Positions 36,015 to 44,603 of a DNA stretch of 64,000 nt are shown here, piece by piece; positions within the stretch are counted from its first letter, which is position 1; every line of letters begins with the position of its first letter. The notes below the pieces were generated by a model, which was given only the letters and a program-made list of their open reading frames with translations, had not been told where the DNA came from and did not search any database. Made by a program: the position numbers and the translations under genes. The stretch is from Brachybacterium phenoliresistens (GTDB taxonomy: Bacteria; Actinomycetota; Actinomycetes; Actinomycetales; Dermabacteraceae), in assembly GCF_000576425.1 (NCBI RefSeq), contig NZ_KK069990.1:1-64000 (forward strand), in the 5' to 3' direction.

Positions 36015-36941
36015 TCAGCCGACGACCTTCAGGCTCGCGATGATCTCCTCGAGGCCCTGGACGTGCTCGGGCTGGTCTGCGGCGACGTCGGAGGCCAGGG
36101 CGCTGGGGCCGTTCGGGCCCTCGACGACGATCGAGGTCACCACGGAGGCGCTCGTGGTCTCGAGGATCTCGGGGTCCTCGAAGTGGTAGGTGGCCTGCAC
36201 GATCCACGCCGGGTAGCCGTCGACGATCATCGACTCGGTGCGGTAGTCGGTCACCTTGGGCGACTCCCCGAAGTGGCTGACCACGCCGGAGGTCGTCGCG
36301 TAGCACTGGAAGATGGTCACGGCCGCCTGCTCCAGGCCCGGGTAGCCGCCCTCGGAGTCGGGGAACACGGCGCGGCCCAGGTTGACCACCGAGTACCAGC
36401 TGCCCTCGACGTTGCGACCCTGCGCGTTGGTCTGGTCCATGTAGGGCAGGCCGCCGGAGCCCCACGGGTAGTCCCATCCGTCCGGGATCGTGTACTCGAG
36501 GTCCCCGCCGCGGATCGTGCCGGGGGAGGAGTCCTCGCCGGGCCGCCAGTCCGGGATCCAGCAGTCCGTGGTCGGCTTCTGCGTGAAGATCGGCGGGGGA
36601 GGGGCGATGTCGGGGTCGTTCTGGTCCGGGACGTACTCGCCCTCGCCCCGCTCGGTGCGCTGCTCCCCGGTGGCAGGGGCGGCCGTCGGCCCGGCCTCGG
36701 GGCCCTTGAAGACGGTCTGCGAGAGCACCAGGGCCACGATCGCCAGGAGCACCACGGCCGAGCCGATCACCGACAGCACGATCACCAGGGCCCGGGAGCG
36801 CGCCCTGGGCCCCGGGGCGCTGAGCGGGCCGGGCTCCTGGGCCTGGGCCGCGTAGTCCGGGAGGGAGGCGCCGGCCGGGCTCCCGGCCGCGGTGAAGTCC
36901 GGCAGGCCCTGCGCGGGCATGCCGCCGGGAGGCTGGGTCAT
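36015..36941 (-). CDS. Membrane-anchored extracytoplasmic protein, paralogue B
   Basis: This 308-residue protein has a Pro/Ala/Gly-rich cytoplasmic region (1-48), one helix (51-74), a stalk rich in Ala/Glu/Thr, and a C-terminal domain with cysteines in TTDCWIPDW and TIFQCYATT. RGGDLEYTIP and SIVVEGPNGPSALASDV match paralogue A at equivalent positions. It might be a sensing or adhesion protein; function is unknown. The ATG at 36941 follows GAGGAGG. It is upstream of paralogue A in the same orientation, separated by 94 bases that include the G run. Confidence 0.8.
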   Translation of the reverse strand: MTQPPGGMPAQGLPDFTAAGSPAGASLPDYAAQAQEPGPLSAPGPRARSRALVIVLSVIGSAVVLLAIVALVLSQTVFKGPEAGPTAAPATGEQRTERGEGEYVPDQNDPDIAPPPPIFTQKPTTDCWIPDWRPGEDSSPGTIRGGDLEYTIPDGWDYPWGSGGLPYMDQTNAQGRNVEGSWYSVVNLGRAVFPDSEGGYPGLEQAAVTIFQCYATTSGVVSHFGESPKVTDYRTESMIVDGYPAWIVQATYHFEDPEILETTSASVVTSIVVEGPNGPSALASDVAADQPEHVQGLEEIIASLKVVG

Positions 36942-37024
36942 CGGGCTTCCTCCTCAGGCGTCCGTGCGTGCTCGACCACGATTCTCGCACGCGGGCCGCC
37001 CACGTCCCCGACAGCTGCCCTTGC

Positions 37025-37030
37025 TATGGT
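37025..37030 (+). promoter_or_regulatory. -10 box TATGGT of thiD-like gene (leaderless)
   Basis: TATGGT ends 6 bases before the ATG at 37037; no ribosome site is present. Confidence 0.6.
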
Positions 37031-37036
37031 CCGCTC

Positions 37037-37915
37037 ATGCGCCCGCCACTCGTGCTCAGCATCTCCGCCTCCGATCCGCTCGGCGCCTCCGGGCTCGCGG
37101 CCGATCTCAAGACCCTCACCGCTCTCGGCGTCTACGGCGCGGGCGTGACCACCATGATCGCCGTCGGCTCCACCCAGGGCGTCCGCTCCCTGCACCGCCT
37201 GGAGGGGGACGTCGTCGGCGCGCAGCTGGACGCCGTCCTGGCCGATGTGCGGCCCGATGCGACGAAGATCGGCGCCCTCGGCGGCGCGGCCGCGGCCACG
37301 GAGGTCTCCCGCCGCGTCCGCGAGCACCGCGCGGAGCTGGGCACCCTCGTGCTGGATGCCGTGATGGTGGACCTCGACGGCACCGCCCTGATCACCGCGG
37401 AGGGCGCCGCCGTCCTCGCCGCCGAGCTGGTGCCGCAGGTCGACGTCCTGGTCGCCAACACCCTCGAGGCCGGGCAGCTGCTGGGCCGCGCCCCCGCGAC
37501 CGATGCGGAGGGACTGCGCGAGCACGCCCTGGCCCTGCGCGAGCTGGGCCCGCGCAGCGTGCTGGTCACCGGCGCGCGGCTGGGCGGCGCCGATGCCGTG
37601 GACGTGCTCGTCCACCCCGGCGGCACCGATGTGCTGCGCAGCGCCCGCGTGGACTCGGCGCACACCCGCGGGGCGGGCGCGACGCTCACCGCCGCGATCG
37701 CCGCGCAGTACGCGCGGGTGGAGGAGTTCGGCCGCACCGGCCAGGACGACCAGGTGGGCAGCGAGGGCACGCAGGACGACGACATCACGATCATCGCCTC
37801 CGCGCGGGAGTTCCTCGCCAGCACCATGATCGACGCGCAGACCTGGGAGCTCTCCCGCACCCCCGGCACGGGCCACGGCCCGCTGAACCACCTGATCACG
37901 CTCTCGGCGGGCTGA
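37037..37915 (+). CDS. thiD: ThiD-like hydroxymethylpyrimidine/pyridoxal kinase
   Basis: This 292-residue ribokinase-superfamily protein phosphorylates hydroxymethylpyrimidine phosphate in thiamine synthesis, or pyridoxal. The N-terminus SASDPLGASGLAADLKT replaces the usual SDSSGGAGIQADLKT. The anion-hole motif is HTRGAGATLTAA near 211-222 where family members normally have GTGC or GTGD; the catalytic Cys/Asp is Ala. A polar insertion (EEFGRTGQDDQVGSEGTQ) follows. Function may thus be altered and the symbol is provisional. It converges on the GH3 gene. Confidence 0.8.
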   Translation: MRPPLVLSISASDPLGASGLAADLKTLTALGVYGAGVTTMIAVGSTQGVRSLHRLEGDVVGAQLDAVLADVRPDATKIGALGGAAAATEVSRRVREHRAELGTLVLDAVMVDLDGTALITAEGAAVLAAELVPQVDVLVANTLEAGQLLGRAPATDAEGLREHALALRELGPRSVLVTGARLGGADAVDVLVHPGGTDVLRSARVDSAHTRGAGATLTAAIAAQYARVEEFGRTGQDDQVGSEGTQDDDITIIASAREFLASTMIDAQTWELSRTPGTGHGPLNHLITLSAG

Positions 37916-37928
37916 TCGGGGGGCCTGT

Positions 37929-39146
37929 TCAGGCCAGCAGGCCGAAGCGCTCCTTGAGCCGCAGCACGCGGCCGGCGGCCTCGGCGAGGTGCGCGGCGGC
38001 CTCCTCGGAGGTCCCCGCCCATTCCTCGACCGCGTCGACGAGCTCGCCGGCGATCGTCGGGTCCGCGGTGAGGACGGCGTCGCCGCCGGCCTCCAGGACC
38101 CGGGCGGCGCGCTCGGCCACGGGGACGTCGGCGACGGCCTTCGCCGAGCCGATGTCATCGGTGATCACCAGGCCCGTGAAGCCCATCCGCCCCCGCAGCA
38201 GGTCGCGCACCACGGCGGGGGAGAACATCGCCGGGACGCCGGGGTCGATCTGCGCGTAGTGGGCGCTCGAGGTCATGACGATCTCGGCCCCGGCGGCGAT
38301 GCCCTCGGCGAAGGGCTCCAGGAACGGGTCCTCCGCGGTGGTCGTCCCGTCGGTGACGCCCTCGGCGGAGAAGTCGGTGTTCTCCCGCACCCGGCCCAGC
38401 CCCGGGAAGTGCTTGAGCGTCGCGGCGATGCCCACCTCGCCCAGGCCCTCGACGGCGGCGCGCACGCACGCGGCCACCTGCTGCGGCTCGGTGCCGAAGC
38501 CGCGCTCGAGGGCGCCCACGGGCGCGTTGTCCTCGCCGAGCTCGGGATCGACCACGTCCGCCACCGGGGCGAGGTCCACGTGCAGGCCCAGGGCCGAGAG
38601 GTCCTCGCCGATGCTGCGGTAGGCGGCGGTGACGGCCTCGGGCCCCTCCTCGCCGAGCTCCTCGGCGCTCGGGGTCTCCCGCGCCGTGTCCCCGCGCAGC
38701 ATGCGGATCCGCCCGCCCTCCTGGTCCACCGCGAGCAGCGGCGCGGGCGCCTCGCCGACGGCCGCGCGGGCGGAGGCGACCGTCTCGACGACGGCGGGGA
38801 CCTCCGACCATCGGCCCAGCAGGAAGAACCCGCCGAGCCCGAGCCCGGAGACCGACTCCTCGGGGAAGGACTCGCCCGCCCGCACCCCCACCAGCACCAG
38901 CTGGGCGGCCTGCTCGCGCACGCTCATCTCCGCGAGCGCCTGCTCGGCGGCGCTCGGCGGAGCCGTCGTCGGGCTCGCGGACCCCGGGGCCGATGTCGCA
39001 TCACCTGCCCCGCCGCCGTCGGACCCCGCGGGCCCATCGGCCGCGTCGGAGGGAGCCCCGCTCCCGCCCCCGGGGGAGCACGAGGTCAGGGCCGCGAGGG
39101 CCGGCATGCCCAGCAGCAGGGCACGGCGGGCGGGTCGAGAGGACAT
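37929..39146 (-). CDS. GH3-family beta-N-acetylhexosaminidase-like lipoprotein
   Basis: This 405-residue exported lipoprotein has lipobox ALTSC with C23, a Gly/Ala/Ser linker to about 55, then a glycoside hydrolase family 3 barrel. Family motifs are DQEGGRIRML, LKHFPGLGRVRENTD near 245 and VITDDIGSAKA near 330 with the nucleophile aspartate. It resembles NagZ-type enzymes that remove N-acetylglucosamine from muropeptides outside the cell. The ATG at 39146 is chosen because the lipoprotein signal begins there; the longer open frame upstream lies over the opposite gene's promoter. Confidence 0.9.
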   Translation of the reverse strand: MSSRPARRALLLGMPALAALTSCSPGGGSGAPSDAADGPAGSDGGGAGDATSAPGSASPTTAPPSAAEQALAEMSVREQAAQLVLVGVRAGESFPEESVSGLGLGGFFLLGRWSEVPAVVETVASARAAVGEAPAPLLAVDQEGGRIRMLRGDTARETPSAEELGEEGPEAVTAAYRSIGEDLSALGLHVDLAPVADVVDPELGEDNAPVGALERGFGTEPQQVAACVRAAVEGLGEVGIAATLKHFPGLGRVRENTDFSAEGVTDGTTTAEDPFLEPFAEGIAAGAEIVMTSSAHYAQIDPGVPAMFSPAVVRDLLRGRMGFTGLVITDDIGSAKAVADVPVAERAARVLEAGGDAVLTADPTIAGELVDAVEEWAGTSEEAAAHLAEAAGRVLRLKERFGLLA

Positions 39147-39168
39147 ACGGCCAGTCTCCCAGACGAAG

Positions 39169-39174
39169 TACTGT
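39169..39174 (+). promoter_or_regulatory. -10 box TACTGT of peptidase operon (leaderless)
   Basis: TACTGT ends 7 bases before the ATG at 39182. No ribosome site is seen. Confidence 0.6.
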
Positions 39175-39181
39175 GGCGGAC

Positions 39182-39796
39182 ATGACGAGACAGGACCGTC
39201 CCCTGCCGCCGCGCGCGAGGGCGATCTCGGCCGCGACCGGCACCGACTTCCTCGAATGGGCACGCCGCATCGACGCCCTCGGCGGGCCCGAGCTGGACCA
39301 TGCGAGCATCGCCCGCGAGCTCCCGCAGCGCTGGGAGATCACCGAATGGTGGGCGCAGGGCGTCACCGTCGCCTACGAGCAGTGGATCGGCCGCCGCGAG
39401 GTGGGGCAGAGCTGCACGGGCGAGTACGCCGCGAGCGCCTCCCGCACCGTGGCCGGGGACCTCGACGCCGTCGCCGAGGCCTGGGACGCCTTCGCCGACG
39501 AGGCCCGCCGCGAGGAGCTGGGCCTGGGGCCCGGCCGGCGCAGCGCCAGCGACCGGTGGCGCTACTGGCGCGCCGACGTCCAGGACGGCTCGCAGCTCTC
39601 CGTGAACATCAGCGCCGCGCCCGCAGGCGGCGCCCGCGCCGCGGCCGCCGGACCGCGCAGCACCGTCGCCGTCGAGCACAAGCAGCTCGCCACCGCCGCG
39701 GAGCGCGAGACCTGGAAGAGCGCCTGGAAGACCGTCCTGTCCGACTTCGCCCAGCACCTGAGCACCCGACCCGACGCCCCGGAGGAGACCCGATGA
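39182..39796 (+). CDS. Unknown protein with DUF4287-like segment
   Basis: This 204-residue soluble protein has a distinctive stretch ITEWWAQGVTVAYEQWIGRR near 55-74, reminiscent of the WWAQ..TVGYE motif in DUF4287-type proteins. The C-terminal half has WRADVQDGSQLSVNIS and KQLATAAERETWKSAWKTVL, a pattern seen in some SRPBCC-like folds; I do not name a family firmly. It has a leaderless promoter and overlaps the S9 peptidase by ATGA, so its role is probably linked to the next two genes. Confidence 0.75.
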   Translation: MTRQDRPLPPRARAISAATGTDFLEWARRIDALGGPELDHASIARELPQRWEITEWWAQGVTVAYEQWIGRREVGQSCTGEYAASASRTVAGDLDAVAEAWDAFADEARREELGLGPGRRSASDRWRYWRADVQDGSQLSVNISAAPAGGARAAAAGPRSTVAVEHKQLATAAERETWKSAWKTVLSDFAQHLSTRPDAPEETR

Positions 39797-41955
39797 CCAC
39801 CCCGCCCCCCGCCCCGCAGCTGCCCGCCCCCGACGGCAGCAGCGACCCCTGGCAGCGGCTCGAGGACGTCACCGGCGAGGAGGCCCTGGCCTGGGTGCGC
39901 GAGCGCAACGCCCGGGCCGAGGCGGAGATCGACGCCGTGCCCGGGCCCGACGGCGAGAGCCTCGCCCGCAGCCTCCAGCGCGAGATCCGCGAGATCCTCG
40001 ACGCCAAGGACCGCATCCCCGCCGTCGTCAAGCGCGGGGAGCACCTCTACAACCTGTGGACCGACGCCGAGCACGAGCGCGGCCTGTGGCGGCGCACCAC
40101 CCTGGACTCCTACCGCACCGACGAGCCCGTCTGGGACGTGCTGCTGGACGTCGACGCGCTGGGCGAGGAGGAGGGCGAGAGCTGGGTGTGGCACGGCGCC
40201 TCCCTGCTGCGCCCCGCCGAGGGCGAGCCCTACCGCCGCGCCCTGGTGACCCTGTCGCGGGGCGGCTCCGACGCCGACGTGACCCGCGAGTTCGACCTCG
40301 ACGCGCGCGCCTTCGTGCCCGCCGCCGAGGGCGGCTTCGTGCGGCCCGAGGCCAAGGGGCACGCGAGCTGGATCGACGAGGACACGCTGCTGATCGCCAC
40401 CGACTTCGGCGAGGGCACCCTGACCACCTCCGGGTATCCGCGCCAGGCCCGCATCTGGCGCCGCGGCACGGACCTGACCGAGGCCGAGCTCGTCTTCGAG
40501 GCCGCCGAGGATGACATGGGCGTGTTCGTCTCCCACGACTCCACCCCCGGCTGGGAGCGCGACTGGGTGATCCAGATGCACGCCTTCTACGACACGACCG
40601 TGCATCTGCTGGACCGCTCCACGAGCCCCGCGACCCTCACCGCCCTGGACGTGCCCCGGGACATGGAGGCCAATGCCCATCGCGACCTGGCCGTCTTCTC
40701 GCCGCGCAGCGACTGGGAGGTGGACGGCGTCGTCCACCCGGCCGGCTCCCTGGTGGTCGGGGACTTCGACGCCTTCCTGCGCGGCCAGGCGCAGCTGCAC
40801 GAGCTGTTCACCCCCACCCCCTCGACCTCGCTGCAGGGCATGACGCTGACCCGCGGCACCGTCGTGCTCACCGTCCTCGAGGACGTGATCGACCGCCTCG
40901 AGCTGCACGTGCGCGACGAGAACGGCGAGTGGACGGGGCAGGAGCTGTACCCCGAGCTGTCCGGCGCCCTCGGCGTCAGCGCCGTCGACTCCGACGAGGA
41001 CGACCGCGTCTGGGTCACCGACACCGGCTTCCTCACCCCGACCCGGCTGCTGCTGGGCGACCTCGCCGAGGCCGCTGCCGGAGGGCCGGCCGGGGAGCTC
41101 GAGCTGATCAAGTCCACCCCGGAGCGCTTCGACGCGAGCGGCCTCGAGGTCACCCAGCACTTCGCCACCAGCGACGACGGCACCCGCGTGCCCTACTTCC
41201 AGATCGGCCCGGCCGACGGGGGCGGGCAGGCCGCGCCCACCCTCCTGTACGGCTACGGCGGCTTCGAGATCTCGCTGACGCCCTCCTACCTGGGCGCCAT
41301 CGGCAAGGCCTGGTGCGAGCGCGGCGGCACCTACGTGGTGGCGAACATCCGCGGCGGCGGCGAGTACGGGCCGGCCTGGCACCAGGCCGCCCTGCGCGAG
41401 AACCGCCACCGCGCCTACGAGGACTTCTCCTCCGTGGCGAAGGACCTCCTCGAGCGCGGCGTCACCGACCGCGAGCACCTCGCGGTGCGCGGCGGATCCA
41501 ACGGCGGCCTGCTCACCGGGAACATGCTCGCCCAGTACCCGGAGCTGTTCGGCGCCGTCATCATCCAGGTCCCGCTGCTGGACATGAAGCGGTACTCCCA
41601 CCTGCTCGCCGGCGCCTCCTGGATGGCCGAGTACGGCGACCCGGACACCGACGACTGGGAGTTCATCCGCACCTTCAGCCCCTACCACCTGCTGCGCGAG
41701 GGCGTCGAGTACCCGCCGACCTTCGTGCTCACCTCCACGCGCGACGACCGCGTCCACCCCGGGCACGCCCGCAAGCTGGTCGCCGCTCTGGAGTCCCTGG
41801 GGGCCGATGTCCGCTCCTTCGAGAACATCGAGGGCGGGCACGGCGGGGCCGCGACGAACGAGCAGGCGGCCCGGATGAACGCCCTCCTGTACACCTTCCT
41901 GTGGGCGAGCATCGGCCGCTCGCAGCCGCGGGGGAGCGAGCCGGGCGCGCCGTGA
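39793..41955 (+). CDS. Prolyl oligopeptidase family (S9) serine peptidase
   Basis: This 720-residue cytoplasmic peptidase cleaves short peptides after proline or, in related subfamilies, basic residues. An N-terminal segment DPWQRLEDVTGEEALAWV precedes the beta-propeller; the C-terminal hydrolase carries Ser in RGGSNGGLL near 569, Asp in STRDDRVHP near 651 and His in EGGHGG near 683. Its start overlaps the unknown gene by ATGA and its stop overlaps the hydrolase gene by GTGA. There is no export signal. Confidence 0.95.
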   Translation: MTTPPPAPQLPAPDGSSDPWQRLEDVTGEEALAWVRERNARAEAEIDAVPGPDGESLARSLQREIREILDAKDRIPAVVKRGEHLYNLWTDAEHERGLWRRTTLDSYRTDEPVWDVLLDVDALGEEEGESWVWHGASLLRPAEGEPYRRALVTLSRGGSDADVTREFDLDARAFVPAAEGGFVRPEAKGHASWIDEDTLLIATDFGEGTLTTSGYPRQARIWRRGTDLTEAELVFEAAEDDMGVFVSHDSTPGWERDWVIQMHAFYDTTVHLLDRSTSPATLTALDVPRDMEANAHRDLAVFSPRSDWEVDGVVHPAGSLVVGDFDAFLRGQAQLHELFTPTPSTSLQGMTLTRGTVVLTVLEDVIDRLELHVRDENGEWTGQELYPELSGALGVSAVDSDEDDRVWVTDTGFLTPTRLLLGDLAEAAAGGPAGELELIKSTPERFDASGLEVTQHFATSDDGTRVPYFQIGPADGGGQAAPTLLYGYGGFEISLTPSYLGAIGKAWCERGGTYVVANIRGGGEYGPAWHQAALRENRHRAYEDFSSVAKDLLERGVTDREHLAVRGGSNGGLLTGNMLAQYPELFGAVIIQVPLLDMKRYSHLLAGASWMAEYGDPDTDDWEFIRTFSPYHLLREGVEYPPTFVLTSTRDDRVHPGHARKLVAALESLGADVRSFENIEGGHGGAATNEQAARMNALLYTFLWASIGRSQPRGSEPGAP

Positions 41956-43274
41956 GCGCCCAGCGCATCCTCGACCGGGCGGGCCAGGACGAGCTGCTCC
42001 AGATCCGCAACGATCTGGTCACCGTGTATCGGCCGATCAGCGCGGAGGACCCGCGGCTGTTCCCGCTGCGCTACTCGCGCATGCCGGCGCGGCGCGGCGC
42101 GCCCGTGCCCGTCCTGATCATCCCCGACGGCCCGGCGATGGCCTCCGTGCTGCCCTACGACCCGCTGCGCCGCACGTTCAGCGCCGCCGGTCTGGACGTG
42201 CTGATGGTCGAGCACCGCGGCGTGGGCCTCTCGCGCCTGGATGCGCAGGGCCACGACCTGCCTGCGAGCGCCATGCGCGTGCGCGAGGCGATCGACGACC
42301 TCGCCGCCGTCCTCGAGCACGGGAAGGTCGAGCAGGCCGTCGTCCTCGGGGTCGGCTACGGCGCCTACCTCGCCCTGGGCCTGGCGGCCCTGCACCCCGA
42401 GCGGGTGCACTCCCTCGTCCTGGACTCGCCTCTGACCTCGGCCGATGACGAGGTGGTCGCGCAGGCGGAGCTGCGCCGCCTGTACTGGCACGGCGAGGAC
42501 CTGCGCACCGACACCATCGCGGCGGCCCTGCGGAGGCTCGTCGCCTCCGGGGACATCGACGGCCCGCACGCGGGCAGCGTGATCCTCGCCGTCCACGAGT
42601 ACGGCGGGATCGGCGCGGTGCGGGACCTCGTGGACCTGCTGGTGACCGGTCGCGGATCCCTCACCTGGCGCAGCGTGCGCCAGGTGCTCGCGCAGGACTG
42701 GCTGCAGTCGGCCCCCTACGTGTGCGAGCACGACCTCGTCGCGCACATCTCCCGCACCAGCCTGGGGCAGGGACGCCACGCCGACGGCGGGCCGCTGGAC
42801 GCCCTGCAGGTCAGCGCGCAGCGCACCCGCGGGGTGCCCGAGTTCGCCGGCGAGGAGCTGGACCTGCGTGCCCTCAGCGCGCAGATCGGGGTGCCCGCCC
42901 TGGTGCTCAGCGGCGACCTCGACCTCATCACCCCGCGCGCCGTCGCCGAGGACCTCGTCGCGAGGATGCCCCGGGCCCGCCTGCTTCCCGTGCGGGAGAC
43001 CGGGCACAGCATCCTCGACTCGCATGCCGCGATCGCGCAGATCGCCGCCCGCTGGAGCGGCGCCGGCGCCGGCCATCTTCTGGTCGAGCGGGCCGATGAG
43101 CTCGCGGCCCTGCCGCGCACCCCCGCCAACCGCGCCCTCACCAGCGGGCTGCACCTCGCGCTCGCCGCCGAGCAGATCTCCCCCTGGCGGATGCGCATCC
43201 AGACGGTGCGCCACGACCGCGAGGGCGCCAGCGTCGACCCGCATTCGCGGCGGGCCCGCACCGTGAAGATGTAG
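41952..43274 (+). CDS. Alpha/beta hydrolase fold protein lacking nucleophile Ser
   Basis: This 440-residue protein has an alpha/beta hydrolase layout: oxyanion strand region VLIIPDGPAM, LMVEHRGVGLS, nucleophile elbow LGVGYGAYLA at 132-141, acid LSGDLDLITP and histidine ETGHSI. The elbow GxSxG is GVGYG, with G135 where serine should be, so normal hydrolysis is unlikely. It may be a pseudoenzyme, or use another mechanism. The GTG start overlaps the peptidase stop, suggesting a joint role. Proline iminopeptidases have this domain order, which fits the S9 neighbour. Confidence 0.85.
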   Translation: MSAQRILDRAGQDELLQIRNDLVTVYRPISAEDPRLFPLRYSRMPARRGAPVPVLIIPDGPAMASVLPYDPLRRTFSAAGLDVLMVEHRGVGLSRLDAQGHDLPASAMRVREAIDDLAAVLEHGKVEQAVVLGVGYGAYLALGLAALHPERVHSLVLDSPLTSADDEVVAQAELRRLYWHGEDLRTDTIAAALRRLVASGDIDGPHAGSVILAVHEYGGIGAVRDLVDLLVTGRGSLTWRSVRQVLAQDWLQSAPYVCEHDLVAHISRTSLGQGRHADGGPLDALQVSAQRTRGVPEFAGEELDLRALSAQIGVPALVLSGDLDLITPRAVAEDLVARMPRARLLPVRETGHSILDSHAAIAQIAARWSGAGAGHLLVERADELAALPRTPANRALTSGLHLALAAEQISPWRMRIQTVRHDREGASVDPHSRRARTVKM

Positions 43275-43297
43275 CGCCCGGCACCGGCACGGCCGGG

Positions 43298-43303
43298 TAC
43301 GCT
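43298..43303 (+). promoter_or_regulatory. -10 box TACGCT of Pro/Ser/Thr protein gene
   Basis: TACGCT would start an RNA near 43310, giving a leader with GCAGGAGG before the ATG. Confidence 0.4.
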
Positions 43304-43325
43304 GACCGCGACGCAGGAGGTGCCG

Positions 43326-44252
43326 ATGCGCAAGCGCGCCCAGGGGGTCCGATCCCTCGCCGAGGTCCCGCGCCGCCGACCCTACGCAGCAGCGGTCGCG
43401 GCGCTCGCCTCCGTGGTCGCCGTGGGGACGCTGGCTGCCGGGGGACTGGTCGGCGTCGGTCCCCTCGCGCCGCTCGGCGGACGCCCCGCCGACACGGACA
43501 CCACCGGCGGCCCGGCGACCACCACCTCCCCGAGCACCGGCGCCGCGGCGCCTTCCGACGCGGAGTCCCCGTCGACGGACGCCCCGTCCCCAGATCCGTC
43601 GACGGATCCGTCGACCGCCTCCGATCCCTCCGCGACGCCCGATCCGCCCTCGCCCGATCCGAGCAGCTCCGCCCCGTCGCAGCGCCCGACGTCCGAGGAG
43701 ACCGACCCCGCGGATGTCGAGGACTCCTCGGATCCCGCAGAGCCCGCGGAGCCCTCGCCCGGGAAGGGATCGGGGTCCCGGCCCGGCAGGGATCCCTCCC
43801 CGCGGCCGCGGCCCTCCGACCCCGGCGAGGAGGTCCCGGTCCCCACCGAGGAGCCGACCGGGGAGGATCCCTCCCCCGAGCCCGAGCCGACGGACTCGAC
43901 CGAGCCCGAGCCGTCGGAATCGAGCGAGCCCGAGCCGTCGGACTCGACCCAGCCCGAGCCGTCGGAATCGACCGAGCCGCCGGAGCAGACCCCGAGCGCC
44001 CCCGAGACGACGACGAGCGGGACGCCGTCCTCGCGGCCGAGCACGACCTCGACCCCGACGTCCACGGCATCGAGCAGCTCGGCCCCGCCCAGCTCCCCGA
44101 GCGGCACCCCGAGCGGGACCCCCAGCGGCACCCCGAGCGGGAGCAGCAGCCCGACCACGAGCGGGTCGCCGAGCACCTCCGCCTCGCCCAGCAGCACGGG
44201 AACGCCCAGGAGCACGGGGACGCCCGGGCTGCCGGAGCCGACCTCGCCCTGA
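43326..44252 (+). CDS. Pro/Ser/Thr/Glu-rich exported low-complexity protein
   Basis: This 308-residue protein has a basic N-terminus, one hydrophobic segment (about 20-45, AAAVAALASVVAVGTLAAGG) that anchors or exports it, then about 260 residues of Ser, Pro, Thr, Asp, Glu with no folded domain. Tandem repeats encode E-P-E-P-S-(E/D)-S-(T/S) octamers (43878-43973) and S-G-T-P units (44097-44144). It resembles wall-spanning stalks or mucin-like linkers. No anchoring LPXTG motif is present. The ATG has GCAGGAGG upstream. Antisense open frames over it are not real genes. Confidence 0.75.
   Translation: MRKRAQGVRSLAEVPRRRPYAAAVAALASVVAVGTLAAGGLVGVGPLAPLGGRPADTDTTGGPATTTSPSTGAAAPSDAESPSTDAPSPDPSTDPSTASDPSATPDPPSPDPSSSAPSQRPTSEETDPADVEDSSDPAEPAEPSPGKGSGSRPGRDPSPRPRPSDPGEEVPVPTEEPTGEDPSPEPEPTDSTEPEPSESSEPEPSDSTQPEPSESTEPPEQTPSAPETTTSGTPSSRPSTTSTPTSTASSSSAPPSSPSGTPSGTPSGTPSGSSSPTTSGSPSTSASPSSTGTPRSTGTPGLPEPTSP
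43878..43973 (+). repeat. Four 24-base tandem repeats
   Basis: Four imperfect 24-base units encode (E/Q)PEPS/T-type octamers in the Pro/Ser/Thr protein. In-frame unit loss or gain is expected between strains. Confidence 0.9.
44097..44144 (+). repeat. Four 12-base tandem repeats
   Basis: Four units of C-C-(G/C)-AGCGG(C/G)A(C/G)C encode PSGT/PSGS in the same protein. Confidence 0.9.
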
Positions 44253-44297
44253 CGCAGCGGTCGCCGACGCAGGAGGTGGCCGGACCAGGACCTGCGA

Positions 44298-44324
44298 GAT
44301 CGGGGTCGCCGGTCTCCCCGGATC
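44298..44324 (+). terminator. Candidate terminator after Pro/Ser/Thr gene
   Basis: GATCGGGG (44298-44305) pairs with CCCCGGATC (44316-44324) with one bulged G and a 10-base loop. Confidence 0.4.
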
Positions 44325-44547
44325 GATGAGGTCGCCGGCCTCCCGAGTTCCGTCCCCGAACGATCCCCGTCGTGCGGGAGGATTCCCATGCCGGAGCCTC
44401 GGGGCGACTGATCGATCGCATGCCCTTCGCGGGCGTCTTCCGGGGCCGAAGTGATCAGTCGAGCAGAGTGCGCAGAGCGGGACACCCCGGCTCCCCGTGC
44501 CGAGAGGAGCCTTCGCGGACCTGCGACGTTCCGAGGTCGAGGCGCGG

Positions 44548-44588
44548 TCCCGCCCGAGGCGTGCTCCCGCCCGAGGCGTGCTCCCGCC
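44548..44588. repeat. 17-base tandem duplication
   Basis: TCCCGCCCGAGGCGTGC occurs at 44548-44564 and 44565-44581, followed by a 7-base partial copy. Confidence 0.85.
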
Positions 44589-44603
44589 GCGAGGCCTTCC
44601 GGG

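Larger units (their letters stand above)
44253..44603. other. 351-base gap before DUF2079 stop
   Basis: It holds a hairpin at 44298-44324 and a 17-base tandem duplication at 44548-44588. The open frames are Arg/Pro-rich shadows with no ribosome site; I call no gene. Confidence 0.5.

Noticed and set aside
35785-36990. Minus-strand frame running through the G run
   Set aside because: It reads the 18-G tract as a Pro run and is out of frame with both paralogues, which have ribosome sites and shared motifs.
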